Assembly: GCA_014773175.1 (NCBI GenBank)
Contig: VXCM01002074.1
Coordinates: 61,196-125,195 of the forward strand
Source of the DNA: Lucifuga dentata
Lineage: Eukaryota; Chordata; Actinopteri; Ophidiiformes; Bythitidae
Direction of reading: 5' to 3'
Length of the DNA stretch: 64,000 nt
Under the pieces are notes generated by a model. That model did no database searches, was not told the DNA's origin, and saw only the letters and a program-made list of their open reading frames with translations. Shown piece after piece: positions 12,380 through 25,857 of this stretch. The first letter of the stretch is position 1, and each line of letters opens with the position of its first letter. Position numbers and translations under genes: made by a program.

Positions 12380-13570
12380 TCTGCTTCCTCTCATGCACAC
12401 ATTTACTCTATAATAAATAAAATATGGAGTCCCGGAAAGGCAAATGCCCCTGGACCTTTCATGTACTGATGTGACAGAGCAGGCATGAAAGACAGTCTCA
12501 CACACACACAGACTGGGCTCATTGACTGTGTTTCACGCATTAACGTAATCTGATTATTCTCATCTTCCCGCTTTAATCTGATTTCTGAAACATCATGTAA
12601 ACAAGGAAACCTGTTTTTCTTGATCAGTGTAATGGATTAAGGGAAGCCTGGTTGACATAGCTATATTACTACAGTGAAGAAAGCTGATTTCTTGGCCGTG
12701 TGTTTGCATAAATGGGTTTGTGAAGGTTTTTAGATGTTCTGACATACAGGCTAAAAACCCTCAATGCTGTAAAATGAAACTAAACCACTAACCACTAATT
12801 AAAGCTGTTTCCAAATTCAATGCTTAATTGTAGATTGTTTGTACAATTCAAGGCAAAATAAAGTCCTGTTGCACTGGGAGTAAATTGCAGTTTGTGGGAT
12901 TTGCCTTGAATGGATCTTGCTTTGTCCGTTAAACTCTTGTTATGCTGATTTTTGGGATAAGGAGAAATGTTTTCCAGTTGCATGTAAACTAAGGTTTTGG
13001 AGTGATCAGTAGTGGATGTAAACACATTATGATTTGCTGCCTTATTGCTCACAGTAATCAGGGTTTTTTTTGTGTGTGTGTATATATATATATATATATG
13101 AATATTGTACAGATTGTACAAAGAAGTAGAAAAAGAAGAGGACAAAACACTTATTTCAAAAAGTTGGAAGGAGGTAATATTGTGAGATAAGGACAGAGGA
13201 AAGTGAAAGAGAACAAGTGGAAAATAGCAAGTTAGGTGTGTGTGTGTGTGTCCACATTTCTCTGTATAAATAACCTAAAGAAACCAGCACTATGCTTTGA
13301 AACATATAAATATAATAGACATACACACAAAATCTTACCATGAAGATTTCAATGCCATCCTAAACTGTTCTCCACATTATTCTTAAACTATTCAGTTAAA
13401 AATAAGTTGAACCAGGAAAAAAATGGATTTTATGGAAGGGCGGACAGGATTAGGGCTGGTGGAGTGAGGGAGAATTAAAATGAGCAAGGGTGAGGTGCTG
13501 GAGGGGTTGCAAGCTCAGGAAAGGGGGAGTATAGGGAGGGATTAGGAAAAACATAGCAAGAGAGGAAAAG

Positions 13571-13701
13571 AGGTCAATTGTGTGTAAAACGAGAGAAAAA
13601 AGTGTGTACCCATGCGACACTCAGACGCGGGTATGNAGGTCAATTGTGTGTAAAACGAGAGAAAAAAGTGTGTACCCATGCGACACTCAGACGCGGGTAT
13701 G
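13571..13701. other. 65 bp duplication around an N (assembly join)
   Basis: 13571-13635 is repeated exactly at 13637-13701, with one N at 13636 between. Two perfect copies, equal length and a single N point to overlapping contig ends placed side by side. Confidence 0.9.
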
Positions 13702-13788
13702 CGTGTGAAAGGGAACCTGGGTTAAATCATGTGACTCTGGGAGGTCAGGCTTAAGGATGAGAGTCTGGAGAGGGGTGGAGAAGGGTCT

Positions 13789-13805
13789 TGGGGGTGNTGG
13801 GGGTG
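13789..13805. other. 8 bp duplication around an N
   Basis: TGGGGGTG occurs on both sides of the N at 13797. This is probably another unmerged join. Confidence 0.6.
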
Positions 13806-13977
13806 TCACTGGGGTGGTAATAGCTTGTCCAAGTGGAGAAACAGGGTAGGCTAGTGCGAGATGTAAAGATTTGGTCAAGTAAGCAGAAAGACGGACATGA
13901 AGGATAAATGCATCATACGCCGAGATGAACAGGAAAAGTGCCTGTGTGTTCTGCTACAAGCATTTCTATGTGAGCGC

Positions 13978-14108
13978 GTGTGTAAGGTGGTGCTGGGCGT
14001 GTCCATGGTAGCTCCCTGCTGAGCCCTGTGGGCCAGCGGGGTNGTGTGTAAGGTGGTGCTGGGCGTGTCCATGGTAGCTCCCTGCTGAGCCCTGTGGGCC
14101 AGCGGGGT
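13978..14108. other. 65 bp duplication around an N (assembly join)
   Basis: 13978-14042 is repeated exactly at 14044-14108 across the N at 14043. Minus-strand ORFs with a repeated protein segment here are products of this artefact. Confidence 0.9.
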
Positions 14109-14521
14109 TGTAACTGGACAGGTGTCAGCATACACTCAGCGGTTCCTAAAGAGCACAGAGAGATCCACAGCAGCCATCTCACCATCTGCTGACCAGATGC
14201 AATACACCTCAATTATTCATAGGCTGACAGACAGACAGGCAGGGGCTCAACCAGCATAAGGAAACAGAGGGGAAAGTGAAGCGAGGAAAATAAAGAAGAT
14301 AGAAAGGTGGAGAAGAAAGGAAGAGGGGTTGATTGAAATATCTAATAAGTCAAAGTGAGACAGATGAGAGAAGAAGAGAAGACAGGACTGAGAGAGACAC
14401 AGAGGGATAGAGGTGAACTCTAACCCAGAACTCAAGCTGAAATGGAATGAGAGGAGAAAAAAACGACTGAGTCATGCTTGCTGTGATTCAGCAGACAGGT
14501 TAGGAGAGTGCTTCCATTACA

Positions 14522-14550
<29 letters not shown>
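14522..14550. repeat. (AC)n microsatellite
   Basis: Perfect AC array of about 29 bp. Confidence 0.9.
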
Positions 14551-14552
<2 letters not shown>

Positions 14553-15014
14553 GTATACAGACAGATGGATATGACATGCAAATATGGACATAATTACACA
14601 AATGTGCCCATACATGATTACATCTACAAATGCACATGTTCACACACTGATATGTAGAATTCCTTGTGAATTCTTCAAGAATAAAGTTGAAAGAAAATAA
14701 GTGCATGTGGAAATACACACAACACACACACACTCAATATTGCCGTACCAGTGGGGGACTATAGTTTCATTATGCCTCCATGGTTATTGAATGTGATTTC
14801 AGTGTGTAGCCAGGCAGCTGAATGTGCTCTTACTGCAGACAGACATTTCTGCTCAGTATGTAGACAGTGCTCGTAGGAAAACAAATCACTTAGATCACAA
14901 TACATCAATGTATGCCTTCTTCTATGGCTGTTTGTGCTTTTTGTTACACTGTTTTTTTTTTTGTTTGTTTGTTTTTTTGTTTTTTTTAATAGAACCACTC
15001 TCTCATTTTAAGCA

Positions 15015-15098
15015 GCCTTTGTTTAACCTCTATTTAATCAGGTAAGATCCTGCTGAGATTTAAAATGTAATTTGCAAGGGAGATTTGGCCAAGGTACG
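15015..15098 (-). mobile_element. LINE 3' tail fragment
   Basis: The plus strand reads TTTAACCTCTATTTAATCAGG, then AGATTTGGCCAAG. The reverse complement is the common fish LINE tail with TTAAATA-AGGTTAAA at its end. A related copy is at 47528-47615. The exact family cannot be fixed without a repeat library. Confidence 0.5.
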
Positions 15099-17496
15099 TG
15101 GAACATAGACTACATAGATGTTTGCATCACAAAAAGAACATCAGGTTTGATAGTGTGTGCCCATTTTTTGCTATTTTGCTATTCATACCTTTCCTCTTTT
15201 ATCTATGTTCCCCTTTGAAAAAAACAAAAAAACAAAAAAAACAAAAAAAACAAACAAACATGTGGGTACTTCAGTTATTGATTTCTGTCCTGTGAAGTTC
15301 CTGTGATTTTCCTGTAAAAGTAATAAATAAAACAATAGAAAAATTAATCTAAAGTACCTAATGTACCTTGATATAAATTTGGACAAGTGTGAAGTTGCTT
15401 GAGGCACAATCTGTGGTGTGTGTGCATCTGTCTCCTACAGTATCTGTGGTACCTGCTATTTTAACAGTCCCACAGAGTTGACAGAAATAGCAATAAATCC
15501 TCCCATTCTTCACCTCCATCCTTTCACTCAGACTACCTGTTTCTGTGTCTCTTTCGGCTTTTCTTTTCTCTAGCTTATCTGTCTCCAAGCTCAGACTCCC
15601 CTTTTTTTAGACCCATTTTCACCTGTCTCTCTCCTTTCTCTCTTCCCCTCTTGGTGTCTTTGTATCTGGAGGATGGGGTTGTCAGGTGTCACGCTTAGCA
15701 GGAGCTTTACACACACACATGCACACACATATACATATAGATAGATAGGGACCCTTTGTACCCAAAAGCCTTGATACCCTGCCATTCTCTTGTCCCCTGC
15801 TGATTTGCCCTTTGTCATTTTTTTCCTAAACGGCCTTGCCTTAGGGGGCCAGGGACCCTGCAGGGTGGCAGCTTTCACTCTTTCTTTGCTTTTCCCTCAC
15901 TTTCTGTACACCTTGTTATCACATTCCATTCCTGTTCATCATTTTATATGACTTGTCCACGGTAAATTATTTAGGCTGTCACTCTTTAACATTCTATGCC
16001 TCTCTCTTGCCCTCCTTTTGCTGTTTTCTACATTTTCATTTAAGTGTGAGTCATTTAGTTTTCTCCTTATCATCCTCCACAATAAATCCATAAGGTGGCA
16101 GAGGCTTTGCAGTACTTATTCAATAGCAACACACAGTGTTAGCCTTTTTCACAAAATGACTCAAGAAAATGTTGCTACTGGAAACTGAAAGACCTGCCGA
16201 GGCAGCGTCAGGTGCACGATTCTCTGAAGGTATATGAGTGGGTGTTACAAGGTTTATCGTGGTTACTCTTCAGGAAAAAATCTATTTGAACATGATTATA
16301 GTAAGGATGTTTTTGCCCTTGAAATGCTATTTGAATAATGTAAGTTTCTAAATATTTCTCTGATTTCTGTACATGTCTATACAGTAAGGAATTCTTGAAT
16401 GATCTTAATCACATCTTGTATCACATTTTGTAGATGTGATCAAGCAAATAACTTGACTTTTTTTTTATTAGTGTGAATAGGACTGTTTAAATAATAATGT
16501 AGAACATCTTTTGCTGTTTCAGCATTCAAACTTGATACTTGCAGACTCCTACAGCTGAAAATATGTGTTGTTGCTATAAAATGCAAAATGTGTAGTATAG
16601 TAATTATGCTCTTCAATCATCAGGATTGCAAATCATCATTATGATGAAATCATTACTAGTTACATTTAGTCAAAACTGTGTAGCCTTGATTTGTAAATTT
16701 TCATTTTTTTGAAACATTAAATGTAATTTAATATATATTTAGTTTGTTTAAATTATCAAATGCTATTTCTGTAAATGCTATTTCTTTTCTACAGCTTTAA
16801 GCAACAGGTTAAAAGCTTCAGTACTCACCAGTATCAGTAAATTATGCGATCACTTTATTTCACAGTTTTCCCTCAGTTACAGTTTTTCTCAGTTGCTTTG
16901 GCTCATTTAAAACAAAAAATAGTCTTAACATTCTCTAACTGTAAGTGCAATTGTCACAACTATTTTATGGGACTTCACAACTCTATTGCATGTCTGCAAA
17001 ATATAGTAACTTAACCAAAACATTTAATTCATACTTCAAAACCTTGTTCTTTGTCAGTAAATTGGCAATGCCACCAAAATGAAATGTTTTTTTGTCATCG
17101 TGTGAGCTGTACTGGTCAAAATGTTTAGATGTTTATTCACCATGGTAGTCAACCCTTTTTCTTATATACAAATTTCAGCTTTGTTCTACTTTTTTGTTGA
17201 CACTGACTGCTTACTGTATTATACAAGAATGTTAGTTTCGTCTTGCTGAATGCATTGTGTATCACACTGAGCTTTTTTAGATGCCAATTTCAGCAGTAGG
17301 TAAAAGATTACTGGGAAAAATCTATACTGAACAATACTGTAGTACACAGAAAAAGGATATGCACATTTGTATGTATACCATAATTTCTGTAGCAATTTGT
17401 TACATGTAAACAGAAAATTCATATTTGTATGTCCATTTTTACATATTTCTTGCATGTAAAGTCATATATAGTGAACAGAAAATTTGCCACAAAATN

Positions 17497-17528
<32 letters not shown>

Positions 17529-18071
17529 CAACAACAATGGAAAAACCTGCACTAGTTCTGCAAAAAATAATAAAACAATAAATTATACCTTCTCACCGTA
17601 TATAACACTACAAATTCTCATCTTCTTGGTGGACATCCTGTCACTCTTGCTGTTGCTCTTGCTGGTCTGGAATATACATGTATGTCTGAGAGATTTTGAT
17701 AATTGAATCATTTTGCATGTGATGGCTCACATGATGAAAGCCTGTTTAGAAGTTGTGAAGAATTTGACAGTTTCACTTAGAATCAACTCATCAGTTTTGA
17801 TCAGCAGCCATGTGTAATTATTGTGCAAATTGTAGGCAATTGTACTTACTCTTTTGCACACATAAGCCAACACGTGTGCAGTTTGCTTAAATTAATAAGA
17901 AATTCAAATCTGGTGTGAACAAGAAACTAACTGTTCAGAGATTTGAACTTATTGTTTTGAAAAAAATAATTCTTATTCAAGAACTGAGTCAAAGTGATTG
18001 AGAAAAACTGTAATAAAACTCTCAGTTTTCTTGTCAGCACTGTGAGCAATGCTGGAGAAATTACGTGACTA

Positions 18072-18128
18072 AACCACAGACATGTAGCATTTTTTTTTTT
18101 TTTTTNTTTTTTTTTTTTTTTCTTTTTT
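18072..18128. repeat. poly(T) with N
   Basis: T run on both sides of the N at 18106, with one C near its end; true length unknown. A mirror-like case, poly(A) with an N, is at 17491-17526. Confidence 0.9.
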
Positions 18129-18903
18129 TGGTTAAGTAAAACAACAACTGCAAGAGCAAAACAACAATAACCTCTGTCCATTTTCAACTTTCTCTCTTAG
18201 CATCTCCTAAGTCATATTCTTGTGGTCATATCATTTTACTAGCAGAGTTTCTGCCACACTGCACCAGCACATAAATGAAAATGCAGCTGTTGTTACTGAT
18301 ATTACAAAAGTTGGATGGAGGAATGGGAAAATGAAGTTCCTGGGTGGATTGTTCACTTGAATGGTGCAGCTTGATACTACATTATGTGCATCACTTTCTA
18401 AATTCAAAAAAGAGAGAGAGAGAGATTTGGGACCAAAATTGCAAATAATGTGTCAATACAGCACATTTCCGATACAATATAAACATAAATGCTTATATTT
18501 TAATGGAAAAAATTGTAAGGAGAAACTGTGGTTTACTTACATCCCCAGCAACATAAACACAAACCTTCAAGCGGCTTAACACCCCCAGTTTGATAGAATT
18601 ATTGATCAGGAAAGGACTGTGGTCAAAGAAAAGCTCTGCAATGACATCATTCTGAGGCAGACAGACAGACAATTTTCTTAGTCAAACTGTGCGAGCGTAA
18701 TTATAGAGTGGCTGCGATTTGGCAGGACTGGGAGTGTTTCAGACATCACCATTTCCTCCTCATCCATCACATTCAGCCAGGCGGAACTAGGCCTCAGTTG
18801 CCCTGCAAAATAATCATTCCCATGCAACTGGTTTGACAGCAGCCCCATTCAGTAACACAGCTGATCAGAAATGATAATAGCAATCATGGCACTGCATATT
18901 TTA

Positions 18904-18917
18904 CAGGCTGCAGTGTC

Positions 18918-18951
<34 letters not shown>

Positions 18952-18966
18952 NCAGGCTGCAGTGTC

Positions 18967-18998
<32 letters not shown>
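18904..18998. other. N-joined duplication containing (GT)n
   Basis: CAGGCTGCAGTGTCTTA followed by a GT array occurs at 18904-18951 and again at 18953-18998, with an N at 18952. The GT lengths differ by two bases. Confidence 0.85.
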
Positions 18999-19004
<6 letters not shown>

Positions 19005-20504
19005 TATGTCGAATCATGTGTTTCGAAGGTTTTAAGGGAATGTGAGTAAATTAAGCTGCAATTATCATTGTTTACTAAAGCAAACCAACTGTTGCTTTTA
19101 ATGACACATCCATTTTATCAGCTTTAAGGGAAAGGCCCAAAGGTTGAAATGTAAATATTCTCATTAAATCAGAGGGATTCAGAATGGCCTTTGGAAAGCA
19201 AAAGCTATCGGGCTTATGATTACCATCCGCAAGTGGGCTTTGCAAAATGAGAAAAGCATCTTTCGGCAGAGGGCATGAAGAGTTCAATCCCTTTCTCAGA
19301 TTCTCACGTCCAGCTGTAATCCAATGTCTGAGACCTTGGCCTTTGGAAATCTGACATCATAAGTTTCATCTGCATTTGTGCATTTCCTTGTTCTTCTTTC
19401 TTTTTATCAAAAGCAAGCTCTTTAAATCAGATATACCCATGCCTAATCACTAAAATGGAGTTCTGTGAAGGTGTGTTTACCCTGCCTCAGTACAATGTTA
19501 TGTTGTCAGGAATAACAAATAGGCTCATTATTGAAATGACCATCCTAAGCCTGTATTATGAACAGCAATCTCCTGCTTGCCTCCACCCACATGTTTTAGT
19601 CCTGCAATGATAGATGAACAGACAACCCTTTGGTAGAGAGTAGAGAGAAGCGCTCAGAAATGTGGCAGCTATCCCTCTCAGGGTTGCACATGCAAACACA
19701 ACATCCTAACTAAGTCTTTTACTAAACTAACTAAATCTTTTGGCAGAAAGGCTATATCAACAAATTCTAGTCTCAGAATCCTTTAGGCATCCTCTCCTCA
19801 CTACCACGTTGCTTTTAGGAGCACATTTTTGTGCAAAAAGTGTGCAACACAACTGCATCTGTAGACTCTAGTAGGGTAGAAATATGAAGGGAACACAGTG
19901 GTGGTGGAGCACTTCCATTTAGCCACTGCTGTCTACTCGTTAATACATCGCTCACCTTGGGTCCTGCTGTAAAAGCCTGCCACCAGTCTGAGTAATGGGG
20001 GCTTTGAATGCCATTCAAGAAACAGTTGCCAGACACTTACTGACTGTTAGCAATGGCATTTTTAGACCTTTCCATGCCAATGAGGTTTGAATGTGGAAAT
20101 GCTCTTAGCTGTTCATCAGCCGTCTTATTTAGTAAGTCTGCATGCAGCTGTATTAGCTGGTGCTGATAGATGTGAAAAGCGGTTTTGTGGGTGTGACTCT
20201 ACTGAGGATCAGACAGAAGACTGGAGGTTAAAGATCAGCCCAGTAGATGCTTCTCTATTCAACACTATTTGTGACTTTCCGGACTGAGATGAATGATGAG
20301 CTTAAAGTAGTCTGGCTCTCACTATGCTTGGTTTGTATGGTTGAGAATAGTCTGCATCAGGGCAGAAGTCATGTTGCTCATACTTTCTTATTGTATCATT
20401 CTCAGAAAAGATTATTCTCCATAGCTTTTGTTACATGAGTACCAGCCGTGACCAGAATGCATTTGGCTCAGCAGGCCTGTGCACCTCCATTACTTGCTTT
20501 TTTA

Positions 20505-20625
20505 TTACCTCTGCCAACAAGGTTATGTGTTCATTCATTTCATTTGTTTGTTTTGGTTTGTTTGGTTTTAGCAGGATTACTGAAAAAGTTCTTCTCTGTT
20601 TTACTCAGGTTTCACCCACATCAAA
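20505..20625 (+). repeat. Fish interspersed repeat fragment (CCTCTGCCAA type)
   Basis: It starts TACCTCTGCCAACAAGGTTATG, runs through a TTTG-rich block and continues with TTAGCAGGATTACTGAAAAAG. I recognise this as a widespread fish and animal repeat. A related short piece is at ~63435-63510. The element class is uncertain. Confidence 0.4.
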
Positions 20626-20640
20626 TGTTAGTTAGTTAAA

Positions 20641-20793
20641 AGCGCCTGCCATTGCCCTTTACCAAGGCACTAAGCTGTAAAACTTGAGTTGATCCTGGGC
20701 ATTGCACAATGGTTATATGGCTGCCCACTCCTTCTAGTAGTTAGGATAGGTCAAATGCAGGTAACAAATATCCCCACAGAAGGTTGTGATCAG

Positions 20794-20827
<34 letters not shown>
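20641..20827 (+). mobile_element. SINE-like retroposon with poly(A) tail
   Basis: The body contains GAGTTGATCCTGGGCATTGC, ATGGCTGCCCACTCC and GTCAAATGCAGGTAAC, a combination I know from very common short fish retroposons. It ends in GTGATCAGTAT followed by a 31 bp poly(A) run (20797-20827). The tail shows insertion in the same orientation as the gene. No coding potential. Confidence 0.6.
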
Positions 20828-20829
<2 letters not shown>

Positions 20830-23800
20830 TTTATTATTGGAACAAGAAAAATTTTATCTAAGCTTGTCTGGCCTTGGTAGAGGTATGTTCCCTTCTAGTC
20901 TATTCCTGTATCCACTCTCCCTGCTCCAAGTGACTCATTAGTCCTGATGATCCTCCCATTATTGACCACAGGTGCTTCGTCTGTGCTCTGATAGGCTCTC
21001 TGAAGCCCTCTCACTCTGTGATTGGAGCTCTTCATGTCCCCAGCTCTCTGCTGGATGCCATCGGCCTCTAGAGCAAGACAGTTGCCATCTGAGCTGCTGT
21101 GTTATTTTAGTCTTTGAAGGTAACGGCAGGAGATCAATGTGATGAATGGCTTTTATGAGGGCAGAGTATCGATGGCTTGATGGCAGCGAGCAGAGGCTGT
21201 GGGCAGAAGAATATCGGGCTGAATACATTACACATTACTTCTCCTTGATTCTTTCCCACTCCTGTATTTTTCTTCTATCCCTCACTCACTCTCTTTCTCC
21301 CTCCCCCTCTTCTTCAGCTCAGCTAGCTGTGACTGGTCATTAACACACACACATTAAATGCTCTGTGAATCCATAGCTCCTCCATCTCCTTGCTACTTCC
21401 CATAAAACTGAGTAGCCGTAATGACACACAAAACAGCCATACTTGACAATCAGCGGCATTGGAAGAGCATCTCCTATATTACTTTCAAATGCAAAGCTAT
21501 TAAAGTGGAGTCACTGGATACATGTGGTGGACATAAAGATGGGTGTTGTGCAGACAGCCTCTCAGTGCTTTTCTGGTGCCTCATCTGCAACAAAAATGAT
21601 CTTCAATGAGATTAAAAGTGAGAAAAGCGTGTATAAGAGCAAAAAGAGTGAGGGGAATTTATGGTCATACTTTATGTCATATTTGTACACTGTAGCTTGT
21701 ATCTTTACCATTATTATGATTGAGGAGTAATCCACATGCTCTACTGCCCCATGGTGTCTTTCCTGACCTCCATAGGAGAGCCAAAATGAGGCCATCATCT
21801 GTTATTACCCAAAACTGTGAAAGAACCATGGAAGATCCAGATGCAGGTGGAAAGCCTTAGAACAGACACACTCCTGTCTCTTCCTCTACACCATGTTCAC
21901 CTTTAATCCATTATGAATAATACATGCTACTAACATACATATGCGCTCATGCCTATAAAACTTGTACTAAACACACACAGTGCAGGACTATCAGTGTTAT
22001 TTTACACACAAATCCTTGAAGGAAAAATGGATGCAGGGATCAGGAAATTCCATTATCAGTGAGGTGACAGGTGCTTCCCTTTTTTCTTTTCTTTGGCAAG
22101 GTCAGAGAGATATCACAGGAGGTAAATTTGATTTAAATGATAGAAAAGGTCTGACAAAGAATAAAGAAATAGACAGAGGAAACCTTGGCGAATTGAAGCG
22201 ACTGTACACCATCAAGCGCTTCCGAAGAGTACATCCTTGATTTAAATGCATCATGTCATTGTGGAAACATACTGCAGGGCAAATGATAAACCTGCTGAAG
22301 AATGGATACTAATATTAATACACAGAGTAATCAAATGTTTTGTACCTACAGAAGCAGAAATGTGGTGTGTAGCCCCAAGCTCTGCTGCAGCACAACAACA
22401 GCCAGCAAATCAATATGTGGTCGGTAAACCATCAAATTATAAACAGTGTGTTTTCTGAATGCACACATATACACACAGACGTAAACAGCAGCTAAATACA
22501 AATAATTAAAAGGAAAGGTGAAATTAAATGCCCAGCAAAGTTAGACTAACTGATGCTCCGGTAACAGTCTGCGTTTGAGCCACTGGTGACACAAATGATC
22601 TACTGAGCAGGAAAAAAGAAAACTGTTCATTATTGTATGAACCAATGAATTTCTTAACAGATTTCAGACGGGCATTATCGAAGATGCCTAGGGCCCCTCT
22701 CTGGTGTGAAAGATGGTGGTCATTTGGCTAGACGAGGGGCGGTGAGGACCCCCTCCTAGACTGGAGCAGACAGGCGCAGAGGAGCCTAGGGCTGGCTGTA
22801 TTAATGAACAGGCACTGCTGAAAGGGACAGGTTCCTGTAATGCTGATGAATGGTCATTACAGAGCAGAGACGAGAAGAGAGCAGAAGGGGAAGAGAGGAG
22901 AGGGGGAGAAGAGTAGAGCAGAGTGGGCACAGAGGGTACGGTGGTGAAAGAAAGCTTTAATTTGCGCCTCAGATTTCTGTAAACTCGTTTTTCATGTCAG
23001 CAGTGACAGTGTTCTTCACCTGTTCTCTCCCCCCCACTCTCCCCCCACCCTCTCTTTAGCCTCACCCCACCCAAACCTTTTTTGTTTGCTCTGGATGCTC
23101 TGGATGATTTTCCTGGACTAAATGTGTCTGTCTTCTTTGATATATATTATCATTCTCACATCATTTTATGACCTGATTTAACAACATTTCTGAATTCTCG
23201 TCATCATTTGACCAGTTCTCGGGGCTATGCGGGGAGTTTTCATGTCTTCTCCTCTCCATTAGGCCTGATTGAGCAGCTGGGGCTTTAAAGGTCAGGGAAA
23301 GGAAGAAGCATCAGGAGATATATGCACATAAGAAACATGAACTGACTGGAGGCCCAGTCACTCCTCTATAGACCTCATTAACTTCTCCTCGCCTACAGCT
23401 GTTTGGATCAGTGGTTGGGCGAATTTGTAGAAATAAATCTGCAAGCCAAGCTGTTGCTTCAAATGGGAGCAAAAAGAATGGTGCAACTGCAGAAAGTGGA
23501 GCTTTGAACAATTGAAATTTGAGTGGGCTTTTTATGTGACTGTTGTCATATGGCTAAGTATAACACGTTATAATGTAAACATAGATTGAGAAATTTAGAT
23601 TCAGAATACCAGATTAGTGCAGATTAATAACCAATCTGAACTCAACTAGTATTTCAAAATCTGTCATTAGATATCATGATTCTAGGCCCTCATCCATTTT
23701 TTTTATATTTCAATCAAATCTCCCTCTGATTCTTGCCAAATGCTAATGCTACATTTTCATGATGGTTTGGTACATTGTATTATATCTCCAAAGAGCATCT

Positions 23801-24415
23801 GATGTTCATCAATCATACTTTCTGGTTCATGCCTGCATGTACAGGCCTTCAATATGTTTTATTTCACAAATGACTCTTCATCAGATTGGCTCTTGGCTCC
23901 CATGTAACAGTCCCTGTCTGGCTAATTGTAATTCAGTAGTGTATAATCTTGAATTTGTTACACACCATATTTTATAATGCGTCGACTCGGTGCCCAGCCA
24001 CGCTCAGCAGAAATGGCAAATAGCAGCGCATCCAAAGTAATTACCGGGTTTGTACTTATACAGTGGCAGCACATACTACAGCTGTTGTGCTTATTAAGGA
24101 TGGCACAGTGGTAATTTTGCTATTGCTCTAGTTAAAGGAATTCTTATGATTTAGAAAATAAGGGTATTTGTATGTTTTCAGTGGTTGGATAAGCCCCACA
24201 AGCAGGCAGAGTGATTCATTTTGGTTAATCCAGGAAGTACACTGAAATTTTAAGTGCCTTGGGGAGATTACTGAGTTGTTTACAAATTTGCAGTGGCTTA
24301 TCCAATATTAGCATTCTCTGTCAAAAATGAAATATCACCATACACCTGTCACCAGTGATTACTAATCAAACATGTATCTTGCATGTGTACCTCTTCTCTC
24401 TTTTTCTCTGTTTAG

Positions 24416-25097
24416 TGGGAGGAGGTGAGTGGTTATGATGAGAACCTCAACACCATCAGGACCTACCAGGTGTGTAATGTGTTTGAGCCCAGTCAAAACA
24501 ACTGGCTCCTCACAACCTTCATTGATCGGCGTGGAGCTCAGCGCATCTACGTGGAGATTCGCTTCACAGTGCGTGACTGCAGCTCCATCCCCAATGTCCC
24601 TGGTTCCTGCAAAGAGACTTTCAATCTCTACTACTATGAAACTGATGCTGTTATTGCCACCAAAGGCACCGCCTTCTGGATGGAGGCCCCTTACCTCAAG
24701 GTGGACACCATTGCCGCAGACGAAAGCTTCTCACAGGTGGACTTTGGTGGTCGCCTAATGAAGGTCAACACAGAGGTTCGGAGCTTCGGTCCACTGTCTA
24801 AAAATGGCTTCTACCTGGCCTTCCAGGACTATGGAGCCTGCATGTCCTTGCTCTCGGTGAGGGTCTTTTATAAGAAGTGCCCAAGTGTGGTCCAGAACTT
24901 TGCAATATTTCCCGAGACCATGACTGGTGCTGAAAGCACCTCCCTAGTCATCGCCAGAGGCATCTGCATTCCCAACTCAGAGGAAGTAGATGTGCCTATA
25001 AAGCTATATTGCAATGGAGATGGAGAATGGATGGTTCCTATTGGTAGCTGCACATGCAAGGCTGGGTTTGAGCCTGATAATGGGAATGTCTGTCGAG
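24416..25097 (+). CDS. ephb1: ephb1 exon 3: ephrin-binding domain and start of Cys-rich region
   Basis: This 682 bp exon encodes 227 residues plus one base. Residues 1-155 complete the ephrin ligand-binding domain, which contacts ephrin-B on neighbouring cells to start contact-dependent repulsive or adhesive signalling. The cysteines C20/C142 and C55/C65 have the spacing of the two known disulfides of EphB ligand-binding domains. Signature stretches are [10 protein letters not shown] (1-10), CNVFEP (20-25), YYYETD (72-77) and [12 protein letters not shown] (102-113). Residues ~157-227 begin the sushi-like cysteine-rich region (C184, C199, C212, C214, C226). The acceptor is TTTAG before 24416 and the donor is GTGAGT at 25098. 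It starts in phase 0 and ends after one base. The protein is near-identical to vertebrate EPHB1 as remembered; EPHB2 and EPHB3 differ more. An ATG-like start at 24425 is really GTG (Val4), not a translation start. Confidence 0.97.
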
Positions 25098-25726
25098 GTG
25101 AGTAGCACAACTTTATTTATCCCAAATTTCTGAATGTTACAATGTGAGAATGTTATTTCTGCCAACTAAAAGCACCCTATTTAAGAATTTCAGCTTCTTT
25201 GCTTTTCATCATTCACTCCCTTTGGAACTGACAGACTCCTCACGATAAAGCAAATGACTTCTTTTTAAATGTGAATTTGATCTATTTTAGGCTTGCGCAT
25301 AACAAGACATCAGTGTACTATACCAGGGATCACAGATTTTCTGTGTCATTAGAAAGGCTGAATTGATTGTGTTTCATGTGTTTTATCGAACATGATGTGC
25401 TGTATTTCTTCCTTGATCACATCCACCTCCAGCATACTACAAAGGCCTATTAACATCGATTCTTAATCTGAAATGAATGCCAGCCTTCTGTGCAGCCTAC
25501 TTTACAGATGGCGAGAGGTTTGATTCTTCCTTGCAATGATGTGAGAAACACACATCACAGTAATTCTATGCATAGAAGTGCTGAGCAACATACAACAACA
25601 TACAAAAAGAGGAGGTTCATTTGTGTTTTTAATTCAAGCTTTCACTTTCTCTCTGTCCTCTAATGCACCTTAACACTCTGGACCCTGGGACACACAAACA
25701 TGTGCGCGCACACACACACTTAAACA

Positions 25727-25857
25727 CCCCCACATATACAAAGAGAAAAATTTGCTCAAGGTGTCTGATGATTATGTGAGTGGCTTGGGGCNCCCCCACA
25801 TATACAAAGAGAAAAATTTGCTCAAGGTGTCTGATGATTATGTGAGTGGCTTGGGGC
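25727..25857. other. 65 bp duplication around an N (assembly join)
   Basis: 25727-25791 is repeated exactly at 25793-25857 across the N at 25792. Confidence 0.9.

Larger units (their letters stand above)
9208..24415 (+). other. ephb1: ephb1 intron 2
   Basis: The intron is 15,208 bp, from GTGAGT to TTTAG. It holds poly(T)/AC, CT, GT/AT, AC and poly(A) simple repeats, two 65 bp assembly duplications (13571-13701 and 13978-14108), a GT duplication (18904-18998), a LINE 3' tail (~15015-15098) and a SINE with a poly(A) tail (20641-20827). A stretch of about 1.4 kb around 15,900-17,400 is plain AT-rich sequence in which I see nothing. ORFs of 60-103 codons show no known domain and no codon pattern like the exons. 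Confidence 0.85.

Noticed and set aside
13875..14212. Minus-strand ORFs with an internally repeated protein segment
   Set aside because: The repeat is the 65 bp N-joined duplication at 13978-14108, an assembly artefact, not a repeat protein.
24429..24758. 109-codon plus-strand ORF overlapping exon 3
   Set aside because: A +1 frame shadow of the ephrin-binding domain exon; the real frame has the conserved protein.
24868..25110. Minus-strand ORF over exon 3
   Set aside because: Antisense shadow of the coding exon with no domain.
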